Below are positions 1 to 9,348 of a stretch of DNA of 64,000 nucleotides, in pieces. The stretch is from Catenovulum adriaticum (GTDB lineage: Bacteria; Pseudomonadota; Gammaproteobacteria; Enterobacterales; Alteromonadaceae). The notes beneath the pieces were generated by a model. That model worked only from the letters and a program-made list of their open reading frames with translations, was not told the origin of the DNA and did no database searches. Position numbers and translations under genes: made by a program. Position 1 is the stretch's first letter. Each line of letters starts with the position of its first letter. The stretch lies in assembly GCF_026725475.1 (NCBI RefSeq), contig NZ_CP109965.1:434001-498000 (forward strand), given 5' to 3'.

Positions 1-609
1 TTTAAATACTACATTCAATCACCTGAGTGGTCATTTTTAGGTTTAAGCTTTGGTATAACCACCGTTTATTTAGTGTTGGGGCAAGCCGCTAACATTATTG
101 GAGTGATCTTGGCACAGCCTATTTCAAAAATTATTGGCAAGCGTAATACATTTATGTTTGCGATGTTTATCGCCTCTATTTTAAGTTGTTTATTTTTCTT
201 TTTAGATGAAAATCAGTTAACCCTAATTCTTATTTTGCAAGTGGTGATAAGTGCATGTGCAGGTATTATTTTTCCACTACTTTGGTCGATGTACGCTGAT
301 ATCGCGGATTACGCTGAATACAAAACAGGGCGCAGAACAACCGGACTTATCTTTTCATCTTCATCTTTTGCACAAAAAATGGGGTGGACTTTAGGGGGTG
401 CTTTAACGGGTTGGACACTCGCGTATTTTGGTTATGTAGCCAATGCCGATCAAACTGAATATGCCAAAGAAGGGCTTAGGTACATGGTCAGTTTTTTACC
501 AGCGGTAGGCGCACTGATCTCTGCGATATTTATGATTTTTTACCGATTAACAGATGTGTATATGGTAAAAGTAAATCAAGAATTACAGTCAAGAAGAATG
601 CAAAATTAA
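1..609 (+). CDS. Sugar:cation symporter of the GPH/MFS family (5'-truncated by window edge)
   Basis: The reading frame is open from base 1, so only the last 202 residues are present and the true start lies outside the window. What remains is hydrophobic with several membrane helices, a charged loop with AEYKTGRRTTG, and a short polar tail. This loop is typical of the glycoside-pentoside-hexuronide:cation symporter family (MelB-like) in the inner membrane. It lies upstream of a GH130 phosphorylase and a disaccharide epimerase, an arrangement like the Bacteroides fragilis mannan operon, so the likely substrate is mannobiose or mannosyl-glucose. The substrate is inferred from neighbours only. 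Confidence 0.8.
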   Translation, partial: FKYYIQSPEWSFLGLSFGITTVYLVLGQAANIIGVILAQPISKIIGKRNTFMFAMFIASILSCLFFFLDENQLTLILILQVVISACAGIIFPLLWSMYADIADYAEYKTGRRTTGLIFSSSSFAQKMGWTLGGALTGWTLAYFGYVANADQTEYAKEGLRYMVSFLPAVGALISAIFMIFYRLTDVYMVKVNQELQSRRMQN

Positions 610-617
610 CGAGTATC

Positions 618-651
618 GGCTTGGTGTTTAAGGCAGTTTGAACACCAAGCC
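618..651 (+). terminator. Stem-loop after the symporter gene
   Basis: Perfect 11-bp inverted repeat (GGCTTGGTGTT / AACACCAAGCC) with a 12-base loop, 9 bases after the symporter stop. It is followed by an A-rich stretch rather than a T-run, so it may stabilise the mRNA 3' end instead of being a strong intrinsic terminator. Confidence 0.5.
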
Positions 652-703
652 ATCTTAAAAAAATCTAACTTAAATTTCTGTTACAGCTATTTTTTAGTTG
701 TGA

Positions 704-717
704 TGTAACCGGTATTA
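704..717. promoter_or_regulatory. Putative LacI-type operator upstream of GH130
   Basis: TGTAACCGGTATTA, a CG-centred pseudo-palindrome sharing the TGTAACCGGT half with copies before the TonB receptor/GH26 genes and before the phosphomannomutase gene. It lies 15 bases upstream of the GH130 start, suggesting that the phosphorylase-epimerase pair has its own regulated promoter. The regulator is not in the window. Confidence 0.5.
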
Positions 718-731
718 TTGGAGTATTTTTC

Positions 732-1907
732 ATGAGTTCATATATTCAGCAAGTAAAATCCTTAATTTCAGAGCAGGAACGCTTATTAACTAAACCTAAT
801 TCAGCAAAAGCTGGTGGTAACCGTATTTATCAACGGTGGGCCAATCCTATTGTTACTCGCGAGCATGTTCCTGTGCATTGGCGATTTGATTTTAATGAAG
901 CGTCAAATCCATTTTTATTAGAAAGACAAGGTGTTAATGCGACTTTAAATTCAGGCGCAATTTATTTAGATGGAAAGTATTTATTAGTGGTTCGTGTTGA
1001 AGGCGATGATCGTAAATCTTTTTTCGCAATTGCCGAAAGTGACACTGGTGTAGACAATTTCCGTTTTTGGTCACATCCAATCACCATGCCAGAGACAGAT
1101 TGTCCAGATACAAACGTTTACGATATGCGCTTAACTCAGCATGAAGATGGTTACATCTACGGTTTATTTTGTACTGAACGTAAAGATGAAAACTTTCCAA
1201 ACGATCTATCAGCTGCGGAAGCTCAGTGTGGTATCGCGCGAACGAAAGATTTAGTCAATTGGGAAAGATTACCTGACTTAATTACTTATTCAGGCCAGCA
1301 ACGTAATGTGGTACTTCACCCGGAGTTTGTGGATGGCCAGTACGCCCTATATACCCGCCCTCAAGATGGCTTTATTAGTGTTGGTAGCGGAGGTGGTATT
1401 GGTTGGGGCTTATGTAAATCAATGGAAAATGCTGAAATAAAACAAGAAGTTATTATTGATAATAAAGCCTACCACACTATTAAAGAGATCAAAAATGGCC
1501 AAGGCCCAGCACCAATTAAAACATCTGAAGGTTGGTTACACCTAGCCCATGGTGTACGAAATACAGCTGCAGGCTTACGGTATGTCTTATATATGTTTAT
1601 GACAGAATTAGAACGCCCTTGGGTGATTACACACGCACCAGCTGGACATTTTATTGCACCAGAAGGTGAAGAGCGTGTTGGTGATGTGTCTAACGTGGTT
1701 TTTGCAAATGGCTGGACGTTAAAAGATAACCAAGTGAATATATACTACGCGTCATCAGATACGCGTATGCATGTTGCTACAACGACTTTAGATAAACTTA
1801 TTGATTATGTAAAAAATACACCTGCGGATGGACTAAGGTCTGCGGCGTCAGTTGAAGTCAGAAATGATTTAATTAATAAAAACTTAACTATATTGGAAAC
1901 TCTATAA
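732..1907 (+). CDS. GH130 4-O-beta-D-mannosyl-D-glucose phosphorylase
   Basis: 391 residues, the length of characterised mannosylglucose phosphorylases (about 390). The N-terminus has NPIVTREHVPVHWRFDF, then NSGAIYLDGKYLLVVRVEG and DTNVYDMRLT, all hallmarks of GH130 subfamily 1. Asp131 in VYDMR falls at the position of the catalytic acid described for the B. fragilis enzyme. The family cleaves beta-1,4-mannosyl-glucose with inorganic phosphate to mannose-1-phosphate and glucose in the cytoplasm. One base separates it from the epimerase that would supply its substrate, so the two are co-transcribed. No signal peptide is visible. A mannooligosaccharide phosphorylase is the alternative, but the motifs favour the mannosylglucose type. 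Confidence 0.9.
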   Translation: MSSYIQQVKSLISEQERLLTKPNSAKAGGNRIYQRWANPIVTREHVPVHWRFDFNEASNPFLLERQGVNATLNSGAIYLDGKYLLVVRVEGDDRKSFFAIAESDTGVDNFRFWSHPITMPETDCPDTNVYDMRLTQHEDGYIYGLFCTERKDENFPNDLSAAEAQCGIARTKDLVNWERLPDLITYSGQQRNVVLHPEFVDGQYALYTRPQDGFISVGSGGGIGWGLCKSMENAEIKQEVIIDNKAYHTIKEIKNGQGPAPIKTSEGWLHLAHGVRNTAAGLRYVLYMFMTELERPWVITHAPAGHFIAPEGEERVGDVSNVVFANGWTLKDNQVNIYYASSDTRMHVATTTLDKLIDYVKNTPADGLRSAASVEVRNDLINKNLTILETL

Positions 1908-1908
1908 T

Positions 1909-3126
1909 ATGTCGGTATTTAGCAAGCTAGAAATCACCAGCTTGCTTACAGAGTTCCAACAGGAACTCTGTAATATTGCAGATTGGTGGATTGATCATGC
2001 TATTGATGAGCGCAATGGTGGATTTTTTGGACAAGTAAATGCCGACGGTACCGGTGTAGATACAGCTGATAAAGGCATTGTTATGCACGCTCGTGTTTTG
2101 TGGTTTTTTAGTGAGGTGTGTCATTACGTAGATAATGCCCGCTATCGCGCTGCTGCAAACCGTGCATACGATTATATCATTCAACATTTTGACGATCCTG
2201 AATACGGTGGGGTATACTGGTCGCTCAATGCTAAAGGACAAGTCAATGACGATAAAAAGCAAACCTATGCTCAATCATTTGCTATTTATGGCCTGAGTGC
2301 GTATTACAAATTAACGGGTAATCAAGCCGCCATTGATAAAGCATACAACTATTTTAATTTGTTACAAAAGCATTGCCATGACAATGAAAAAGGCGGTTAT
2401 TTAGAGGCTTTTAATCGTCAATGGGGCGAAATTGGCGACGTACGTTTAAGCGAAAAAGACGACAATTTCCCTAAAACACAGAATACACATTTACATGTAA
2501 TGGAAGCCTTTGCCACATTACATATGGTAAAACCTACTGCTGAAAGTGCATTGGGACTTAGCCGGGTTATCGAGTTTTTTGACCAAATCATCGTTGATAA
2601 ATCTAATAAACATTTACGCCTATTTATGGATATGGACTGGCAGGATCACTCTAAAGCCTATTCTTATGGCCATGATATTGAATGTAGTTGGTTACTGTAT
2701 GAAGCCTTAGTAGCGTTAAATGACCCATTTTTAATGAAACGTGTAAAACCCTTGGTTTTAGATATGGCGGCAACAACCCTTGCAGAAGGGATGGGTGATT
2801 TAGGGCAGGTGTGCGATGAATTTGAAATATTGCCTAAACGTAAACATCAAGAGAGTTGTTGGTGGGTGCAAGCGGAAGCAATGGTGGGGTTTTTATATGC
2901 GTACCAATTAACTGAGCAAAGTGAGTACTGGGATGCCTTTCTCAATATTTGGGCGTTTATAAATGAATTTCATATTGATTCAGAGCATGGGGAATGGCAT
3001 TGGATGGCGACTCGCGATCAAGATTCAAACTACAGCACTTATAAAGCTGGTTTTTGGAAAGCCCCTTATCATAACGGTAGAGCTATGATGGAAATTATAA
3101 AGTTGCTTAACGGTGGTGGGGAGTAA
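1909..3126 (+). CDS. Mannobiose/cellobiose 2-epimerase (AGE family)
   Basis: 405 residues, the usual length of cellobiose 2-epimerases of the N-acylglucosamine 2-epimerase superfamily, an (alpha/alpha)6 barrel. ESCWWVQAEAMVGFL near residue 315 and KAGFWKAPYHNGRAMMEI near the C-terminus are the family's sugar-binding and catalytic-histidine segments. The enzyme converts beta-1,4-mannobiose to mannosyl-glucose (or cellobiose to glucosyl-mannose) in the cytoplasm. It starts one base after the GH130 stop; with the symporter, this is the three-gene core of phosphorolytic mannan catabolism. The mannobiose preference comes from context, as sequence alone does not separate the two activities. Confidence 0.88.
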   Translation: MSVFSKLEITSLLTEFQQELCNIADWWIDHAIDERNGGFFGQVNADGTGVDTADKGIVMHARVLWFFSEVCHYVDNARYRAAANRAYDYIIQHFDDPEYGGVYWSLNAKGQVNDDKKQTYAQSFAIYGLSAYYKLTGNQAAIDKAYNYFNLLQKHCHDNEKGGYLEAFNRQWGEIGDVRLSEKDDNFPKTQNTHLHVMEAFATLHMVKPTAESALGLSRVIEFFDQIIVDKSNKHLRLFMDMDWQDHSKAYSYGHDIECSWLLYEALVALNDPFLMKRVKPLVLDMAATTLAEGMGDLGQVCDEFEILPKRKHQESCWWVQAEAMVGFLYAYQLTEQSEYWDAFLNIWAFINEFHIDSEHGEWHWMATRDQDSNYSTYKAGFWKAPYHNGRAMMEIIKLLNGGGE

Positions 3127-3288
3127 ATCAGCGGCGAACCATTCCAGTTTAATTCAGGCAATATATTTACGGCTAAGCAAAATGACTTACTTATTAGTTA
3201 CCGGTTTAGTCGTAAAATTCCGCTTAAGTTGCAGTCAATCCATGCATTTTTCACGTAATGCAGCCTTACCCCTAGCAAATTTATCGCT

Positions 3289-4002
3289 TTACCAAGGGAT
3301 TTCTTCTCCGCTAAAGCTAAAGAATTTACCCGTGTCATTTGAGCTAGTGCTATCAATGAGTTTTAGCAGACATTGAGCAACGTAGTTGGCTGAAAAGAGT
3401 TTTTCGGGATTTACATTCTTTTGAAAAGGTTGAGATAACTGTGTATCGGTTGTACCCGGATGAAAAGCTAACACACAACAGTTTGGCAGTTTGTACTGCC
3501 ATTCGATACTGATGGTTTTAATTGCCATGTTTAGCGCTGCTTTAGAACACCGATAGCTAATCCAACCACCAATGCGATTATCTTCAATGCTGCCAATTTT
3601 AGCTGAGATAGAAATAAAATGGGTTTGTCGGTTAGTTTTCAGATGTTTCGCAAAATACTTTCCAAGTAAAAGGGTAGGGATAGTATTTGAATTAAGGTTG
3701 TGCATAAAAAATTCAGAACTAAATTCATTAATTGATTTCTCGGGCATTTTCATTTTATTGGATAAATGTAAAAAACCTGCGGCATTAATAAGAATATCTA
3801 AGCTGTCTATCCGGATAGCCAGTTGTTTAATGGCCAAGTCTGATGAAATGTCGGTTTTAAACCATGTTAAATTGGGGTGCTCAATTTGAGGGTGGTTTGT
3901 ATGGTAAGTCGCGTACAACCTGATATCGTCATGCGAGCTAATAATTCGCTGTATAAGCGCTGAACCAATTCCGCCTGTGCCGCCAATGATAAGAACTTTC
4001 AC
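3289..4002 (-). CDS. SDR-family NAD(P)-dependent oxidoreductase
   Basis: 237 residues with the classical short-chain dehydrogenase features. A GGTGGIG dinucleotide-binding loop starts at residue 7, NAAG is at about residue 93, a Ser lies in the ISISAK segment and the YRCSK motif gives the catalytic Tyr and Lys. The C-terminal part resembles the C-factor/YciK-like SDRs of Alteromonadales. The gene is convergent with the epimerase and has no partner on its own strand, so the substrate is unknown. A role in the neighbouring mannan pathway is not supported beyond proximity. The start is the ATG directly before the nucleotide-binding strand. Confidence 0.8.
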   Translation of the reverse strand: MKVLIIGGTGGIGSALIQRIISSHDDIRLYATYHTNHPQIEHPNLTWFKTDISSDLAIKQLAIRIDSLDILINAAGFLHLSNKMKMPEKSINEFSSEFFMHNLNSNTIPTLLLGKYFAKHLKTNRQTHFISISAKIGSIEDNRIGGWISYRCSKAALNMAIKTISIEWQYKLPNCCVLAFHPGTTDTQLSQPFQKNVNPEKLFSANYVAQCLLKLIDSTSSNDTGKFFSFSGEEIPW

Positions 4003-4246
4003 TTATTTTACTCATGAGTTTGGTATACATAGAGCATAGAGTATAGATAGAAATCCAGCTAACTGGCTTTTGAAATAGTACACAGTTAGATTCAAAACAA
4101 TACTAAAAATAATACAGAATCTTAAAGTAAGCTAAGTAAATGCGCTGTATCTACTCGGTGGGGGATTACCGGGGCTTTTAACGAGGAAAGCTGTAGCCTA
4201 TTATTTATAATTGGCTACAGCCGGTTTTAACCCTTTAAAGAAAAAG

Positions 4247-5938
4247 TTATAAATTAAAGATTAAAACATGATCGCTATTTGCGGATAGTAAATTATAGCC
4301 AGCATTTGTTGATATAAATTTACCCGTTTCACAATGGTAAATCGCATTTAGATTGCTTAAAGCCGAATGGCCGGTTAACTCAAACGTTTGTTCAGCGTTG
4401 GTTGGGTTGTTTACATAAACAAATATTTGATTGCCATTATTAACAGCGTAAGTAGTTAAATGACTGTTACTGTTATTTAACTGTATTTGGGATAGTGTAC
4501 CCGTACTTGTTTTAAGCATTTTTTGGTTAATGGTTTTAACGTGGTTAAAATAAGGGGTTGTATTATTTTCGTCAAAATATTCCCACCACCAAGTGAGTGG
4601 TGCAATTGGCGTTGGAGAAAATAAGCCATACCATAGGCCTCGTTTAAAGTCGTTAACCATTAACAGTTTGTAATCGTTAAAGTTTTTGCTCCAATCCCAC
4701 TCCGCGCTAAATTCGCCAGCAAAATAAGGCTTGTTGTGTGCTTGGGTGTATTTGTTGATTACTTCCGGAATGCGATCGGTAATTTTATACAAATGCGATT
4801 GGTTAATATCTATGTTGGGTAGGTCAAATAAACCCGCAACGCCACGATGAGAAATACTGGTAGTCACAAGGTGATCATGAACGTCGATTTGGGCTAAATA
4901 ATCACTCATTTCGCGATGCCAGCTAGTAATGATTTCATCACTAATTTGTTGCTCTTCACCATGGTACATTACATTGTCAATTTCGTTAAAAAATTCCCAA
5001 GCTGCGATTTGTGGCGAATAGCTCCACTTAGCCACTAAAAACCTTAGTTTGTCTTTGTAGCGCTGTTTTGCGATTGGGTTAGTGAAAAAATCGGTGGCTG
5101 ATTCAGCTGGACCACCATTGGCTTGATTGTAACTATTAAATGCCCAACCATCACCCGTAAATCCGGCATGACTATCCATAGATAAAATAATTTTCATATC
5201 ATATTGAGAAGCCAGATCAAGTAAATGATCCATGCGTGCTACGCCACTTGGGTTAAAACGCTTGGATGAATTTTGGTAACGAGAGTTGTTATTTACAGTT
5301 TGGTAATCAACCGGTAAATTCCAGTAAATCATCCAGGTACGGATTAAGTTTGCACCTTGGTGATTTAATGTTTTAAGCATGTGATCATAATTAAAACGAC
5401 TATCTTCGTGCAACGCTTTAAAATAGCGCGAATCGTCTTCATCACGTGATTCCCAGCCAAAATTTTCGCCTATACCTCTGAACAAATCACCGTTATCGTA
5501 CTTAAAAGTCCATTGGTCATTGGCGCGTAAAAAGCCCTGTAAATTGGTTTCTTTTACGTTAAAAGTTTTCTTTTCACTTTGCACCTGCTGTCCATCATCG
5601 GTTAGGTGCGTGCTAACTTGATACTGTCCAATTTCTGTAGGGGTAAATTTAAAACGCCATGTTGCCTTGGTTAAACTGCTACCTTCAACAAAATAACCTG
5701 GCAATTTCTTTGTGGTACCACTTGGTGTAGTGATGGCTAAATCGACCGCTACATCTTGTGAGTCATACGGATTTTGCCACTCTGCAACCACTTGGCTATC
5801 AATGATAATAGGCGCATATTGGTCAGAGTTTGCTTGTTGAAACGCAGGCGATTCAAGTGATTTAACTGCAATACCTGATTGATAACTTGCACAACTTGCA
5901 AGCGCAAAAATTGGTAACAACGTAACTATTTTTTTCAT
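4247..5938 (-). CDS. Lipoprotein glycoside hydrolase of clan GH-A (GH5-like, N-terminal DUF5060-type domain)
   Basis: 563 residues. A lipobox LASC (Cys16) marks an outer- or inner-membrane lipoprotein. Residues ~45-130 form a beta-sandwich-like segment (WQNPYDSQDV, TWRFKFTPTEIGQY) resembling DUF5060. Residues ~140-475 look like a TIM barrel: RTWMIYW, WEFFNEID with candidate acid/base Glu319, and YFAGEFSAEW with candidate nucleophile Glu409. A small C-terminal beta domain follows. The gene lies 64 bases downstream of the TonB receptor on the same strand, so it probably acts on the same polysaccharide, perhaps as a beta-mannosidase or mannanase. The specificity and exact GH family are inferred. 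Confidence 0.7.
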   Translation of the reverse strand: MKKIVTLLPIFALASCASYQSGIAVKSLESPAFQQANSDQYAPIIIDSQVVAEWQNPYDSQDVAVDLAITTPSGTTKKLPGYFVEGSSLTKATWRFKFTPTEIGQYQVSTHLTDDGQQVQSEKKTFNVKETNLQGFLRANDQWTFKYDNGDLFRGIGENFGWESRDEDDSRYFKALHEDSRFNYDHMLKTLNHQGANLIRTWMIYWNLPVDYQTVNNNSRYQNSSKRFNPSGVARMDHLLDLASQYDMKIILSMDSHAGFTGDGWAFNSYNQANGGPAESATDFFTNPIAKQRYKDKLRFLVAKWSYSPQIAAWEFFNEIDNVMYHGEEQQISDEIITSWHREMSDYLAQIDVHDHLVTTSISHRGVAGLFDLPNIDINQSHLYKITDRIPEVINKYTQAHNKPYFAGEFSAEWDWSKNFNDYKLLMVNDFKRGLWYGLFSPTPIAPLTWWWEYFDENNTTPYFNHVKTINQKMLKTSTGTLSQIQLNNSNSHLTTYAVNNGNQIFVYVNNPTNAEQTFELTGHSALSNLNAIYHCETGKFISTNAGYNLLSANSDHVLIFNL

Positions 5939-5964
5939 AACATACCATACATAAATAATGTAAA

Positions 5965-5985
5965 AAGCCTAGTGTTACTAGGCTT
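5965..5985 (-). terminator. Intercistronic hairpin between TonB receptor and glycosidase
   Basis: 9-bp stem AAGCCTAGT / ACTAGGCTT with a 3-base loop. Read on the minus strand it is followed by TTTTTA, as in an intrinsic terminator. It sits between the receptor stop and the glycosidase start, so it may reduce rather than abolish read-through. Confidence 0.6.
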
Positions 5986-6002
5986 ATAGTCGAAAATTGG
6001 GT

Positions 6003-9000
6003 TTAGAAACTACCTCTTAAACCAACTGTGTAACGCGCTTCAAAGATATTTTGGCTCACTTTCATATCTGCCCATTGCGCGTAAGATTGCTCATACTCTT
6101 TGGTTAAGTTTTGGCCTTGTAAATACACTTGAATATTATCGTTAAAGCTATACGAAATTGAGGCGTCAACAAAACGAGTTGGCTCTACAAATAAAGCGAC
6201 ACGATTTGAGTTGCCGTTTACTTGTTCAAACATTTTTGTTTGTATGTAGCGATCACTGCGGTAGTTATATGCAATACGGGCTTCAATACCGTCTCTTTGG
6301 TACCATAAAATTGCATTAACTTGTTCTTTCGATATACCGCCCATGACCATAGATTCGCCATAAAAATCGGTATCGCCCCCTTCACCATCGGTATAGGTAT
6401 AGTTTATGTTTGAACCTAACCCATCTAAAATACCGGGTAAGAAGTCATAAGCTTGTTGATAGCCAATTTCAAACCCTTCTAATGTTCCGCCATCGCCGTT
6501 TTTAAGGGTAAAGTGATCTAAACCATCATTACGAACCACCCCATCAGTGTCAGCAATACCATTTATCGTTGTTTGGAAACCAGTAGGGAAGCTATCTATT
6601 TCGATGCGGTAAGCCCCCAAGTTAATAATCCCTTGTTCATTGAAATACCACTCAATACTGGCATCATAGTTAGTTGAACTCCATGGATCTAAATTTGGAT
6701 TACCCGTTGTATTGACTTGAGTTGCAGAAAATACTCCTTCTAACGTTGGGTGCGATACAAAAGTTGTGGATGAACCTTTACCTAAAATATTGGCATCTAA
6801 TTGAGTTAAGTTTTCAGTGTATGAAAATCGCAATTTTAAATCGTCGCGGATATCAACCGAAAGGTTTACGCGAGGTAAAAAGTCGAGCGTTTCAGTTTCG
6901 GTAATTGTTTTACCAACCCTGGGGTCAGGTGTACCTAAAATGCTTTTGTATTCAACTCGACCAACTTCAAGCGTACCTGCATTGGTTTGCGTATTGTAAC
7001 TGGTTACAGTACGTTTCCGGTTTACTGCTTGCACCCCTACATTTGCAGTGAACGGTAATCCTAATTCGCCTTCTAAATTTAACTGGACATAACTCGTTGT
7101 TGACTTATCTTCAACTTCATATGTATTGTTCCAGCGGTTTGCACGGATATTACCCGGATAAAGTGTATTTTGAAAACCTAAAACATCTTTCATTTTCTCG
7201 GTGTCGATAAAGTAATAGCCTAATTGCGCAGGGTCAATAGAGCTATAATTACCTTCGTCATCTTTTGAGTAAATATAAGTTGTCGCAGGGCCAAAATCAG
7301 AAATCTCTTTCACGTAACCCATGCCAAATAAGTTTTCAAACGATACGTCTTCTGCACCCGTAATCGTGTCGCCGCCATTGGAAATAGATGCACTAATATC
7401 TTTCCATTTGGCATAAGCTGTTTCTAACTCACCATTTCTATCATTTGCTTGTACAGGTGCAACTAAGTCGTAGTTGACTGAGTCGACATTCCACTGACCG
7501 TATCTTGCACCAAACTCAATAGATGCGGTATCAACAAAGCCAAAAGAATTTTCGAATTCATACTTGCTGTCTAAACGTAGTGCATCTAAATTTGATTCAT
7601 CAATGGTATTTTGATCTGAAAAAGTTGACACTAATGTGTAATTACTGATGTCATATCCCAATTCAGCAGGAAAGGCGAAAGCTGGATACTTACCTTTAGT
7701 ATCTACTAATACGGTTACATCTTCCGGGCCCATTCCATTCGGATTAACTGGCGCGGTAACGCCATCTGTTCGGGTATTTCGGTTAACTGCTGACTGAGCT
7801 CCTGACGTGGTATAAGCATCAACAAAGTTTCTCATGGTATCGTTAGTGGCTTCGCCATGGATAAAACGAACCGTTGTCGTCAAATAATCAGATAGGTGTA
7901 AATTAGTTTGTAAATTAAAATTTAAAGATTCTCTTTCACTGACTACCGCTTCGCCGTTTGATTTTATCCGAGGTGCGTTGATTTCATATGTAATAGGTGT
8001 AATTAAGTCTCGACCTGATCCATCAACACTAGGCCCACGGTTAACAAATTCTAACGGAGTAATATAGTCTTGGTTTTTACTCCAATTATTGTCAATAACT
8101 AAACCATTTGCGGTATCATAATTCGTCATTTTTGTATAAAAAACGTCGGCTAGTACTTCTACATCGTCGTTTACAATATATTGGAAAGTTGATGAGAAAC
8201 CGGTTCTTTCTCGCTCTGCGATTTTGTTGGTGATGCCGTAGTCAATATTACCAAAAATTTCAACTTGCTCATCAGTGCCATCACTATTGCCGTCAAAATC
8301 GTCAACAAAGCCTTGCCAATAATCACTCCACATTCCATAACGATAATTTGCTAAGGTTGAATCAGAACGCGTGGCTGTTGCAATAAAACCAAAATCTTCG
8401 CCTTTGTAACCCACGAAGCCCGTTACTTTTTTACCGAGCTCATCGGTATAATTGCCGTCAGAAAGTTCGCCAGAACCAACAAATGTCCAACCGGTTTTTT
8501 CCAACGCTAGTGGGCGGCGACTTTTTAAATTTATTGTGCCTGAAATACCACCAGCCATTAAGTTAGCTTCTGCTGATTTATATACATCAACACCGCCTAA
8601 TAATTCGGCTGGTATATCACTATAGTCTGGTGTTAAGCCTGTTATTGAACCGGCGCTTATAAATTGCTCGCCATTTAACAATGTTGTAACTTGAGATAAA
8701 CCACGGACGTTTATTTGCGCCCCTTCACCTGCTGAACGTTGAATTTGGATACCGGTTACACGCTGTAATGTGTCAGCTATTGTAATATCCGGTAACTTAC
8801 CAATATCTTCAGCAGCAATTGATTCAACAATTGAATTAGAAAATCTTTTATTCTGTATTGCTGCAATTGTCGAACCACGAATCCCTTTAACTGTGATTAC
8901 CTCTGTTTCTTCGGTTTGCGTCTCAGCGGCAAACGCGAGACTGCTCGTAGTTAACTGGACAAATACGGCTGTTAGACTGGTTGCAAGAAGCGTTTTCTTT

Positions 9001-9008
9001 AAGTTCAT
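6003..9008 (-). CDS. TonB-dependent outer-membrane receptor (TIGR01782-like, mannan locus)
   Basis: 1001 residues. A signal peptide ends near AFA-AET (residue ~28). The plug begins with NKRFSNSIVESIAAEDIGKL and LQRVTGIQIQRSAGEG, the pattern of the TonB-Xanth-Caul subfamily, and NVRGL follows. A long beta-barrel ends in ARYTVGLRGSF with the terminal Phe used for outer-membrane insertion. The family imports oligosaccharides with TonB/ExbBD energy. It is divergent from the GH26 mannanase with one putative operator between them and precedes the GH-A lipoprotein, so manno-oligosaccharide import is the likely role. No separate SusD-like protein is present, as is normal outside Bacteroidetes. Confidence 0.9.
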   Translation of the reverse strand: MNLKKTLLATSLTAVFVQLTTSSLAFAAETQTEETEVITVKGIRGSTIAAIQNKRFSNSIVESIAAEDIGKLPDITIADTLQRVTGIQIQRSAGEGAQINVRGLSQVTTLLNGEQFISAGSITGLTPDYSDIPAELLGGVDVYKSAEANLMAGGISGTINLKSRRPLALEKTGWTFVGSGELSDGNYTDELGKKVTGFVGYKGEDFGFIATATRSDSTLANYRYGMWSDYWQGFVDDFDGNSDGTDEQVEIFGNIDYGITNKIAERERTGFSSTFQYIVNDDVEVLADVFYTKMTNYDTANGLVIDNNWSKNQDYITPLEFVNRGPSVDGSGRDLITPITYEINAPRIKSNGEAVVSERESLNFNLQTNLHLSDYLTTTVRFIHGEATNDTMRNFVDAYTTSGAQSAVNRNTRTDGVTAPVNPNGMGPEDVTVLVDTKGKYPAFAFPAELGYDISNYTLVSTFSDQNTIDESNLDALRLDSKYEFENSFGFVDTASIEFGARYGQWNVDSVNYDLVAPVQANDRNGELETAYAKWKDISASISNGGDTITGAEDVSFENLFGMGYVKEISDFGPATTYIYSKDDEGNYSSIDPAQLGYYFIDTEKMKDVLGFQNTLYPGNIRANRWNNTYEVEDKSTTSYVQLNLEGELGLPFTANVGVQAVNRKRTVTSYNTQTNAGTLEVGRVEYKSILGTPDPRVGKTITETETLDFLPRVNLSVDIRDDLKLRFSYTENLTQLDANILGKGSSTTFVSHPTLEGVFSATQVNTTGNPNLDPWSSTNYDASIEWYFNEQGIINLGAYRIEIDSFPTGFQTTINGIADTDGVVRNDGLDHFTLKNGDGGTLEGFEIGYQQAYDFLPGILDGLGSNINYTYTDGEGGDTDFYGESMVMGGISKEQVNAILWYQRDGIEARIAYNYRSDRYIQTKMFEQVNGNSNRVALFVEPTRFVDASISYSFNDNIQVYLQGQNLTKEYEQSYAQWADMKVSQNIFEARYTVGLRGSF

Positions 9009-9348
9009 AATAACTATTCCACCATTTTTAACTTATATAATACCATTTTAGCAGTAAGTATAATGTAACGTTTATTTGGAACCGGTTACTTACTTTTCGC
9101 TAAAAAAGATGCTTTTCGGCTAATTCTTAAAGGAATTTAGCTGAATTAAGCAAGGTATTCAACTATTTTTGCATTAATAAGTAAAAATAATGTTATTTAT
9201 ACTTAAATAAAAGGAAAAGGTAAATTTTGTGTTAATTTTAAATTGTAACGGGTTTCAGTTGGTGGTATTGTTATTTCATCTAGGCGTACCCATTTGCTTT
9301 TTTGGGCTGTGTCTTGGTTTGATTATTCCAATTAAAATCGGAGCTGAA
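9009..9348. promoter_or_regulatory. Divergent promoter region between TonB receptor and GH26 genes
   Basis: About 340 A+T-rich bases with no convincing gene. An open stretch from the GTG at 9229 runs in frame into the mannanase, but the codons before 9349 encode a hydrophobic segment without the expected lipoprotein signal start, so they are read here as leader DNA. The putative operator at 9077-9090 lies 69 bases from the receptor start. Confidence 0.55.
9077..9090. promoter_or_regulatory. Putative LacI-type operator in the divergent receptor/mannanase promoter
   Basis: TGGAACCGGTTACT contains a perfect AACCGGTT core and differs from TGTAACCGGTTACA at two positions. It shares the core with the sites at 704 and 11538. 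The placement could control both divergent units. Confidence 0.55.

Noticed and set aside
3198..3207. TTACCGGTTT resembling the mannan operator
   Set aside because: It lies between convergent genes, far from any start, and only the central six bases match.
3113..3376. 87-codon plus-strand frame between the epimerase and SDR genes
   Set aside because: It overlaps the 3' end of the SDR gene on the other strand, lacks a ribosome site separate from the epimerase end and has no recognisable protein pattern.
9229..9348. GTG start 40 codons upstream of the GH26 lipoprotein signal
   Set aside because: It would bury the lipoprotein signal inside the protein; the ATG at 9349 has its own ribosome site and gives a standard lipobox.
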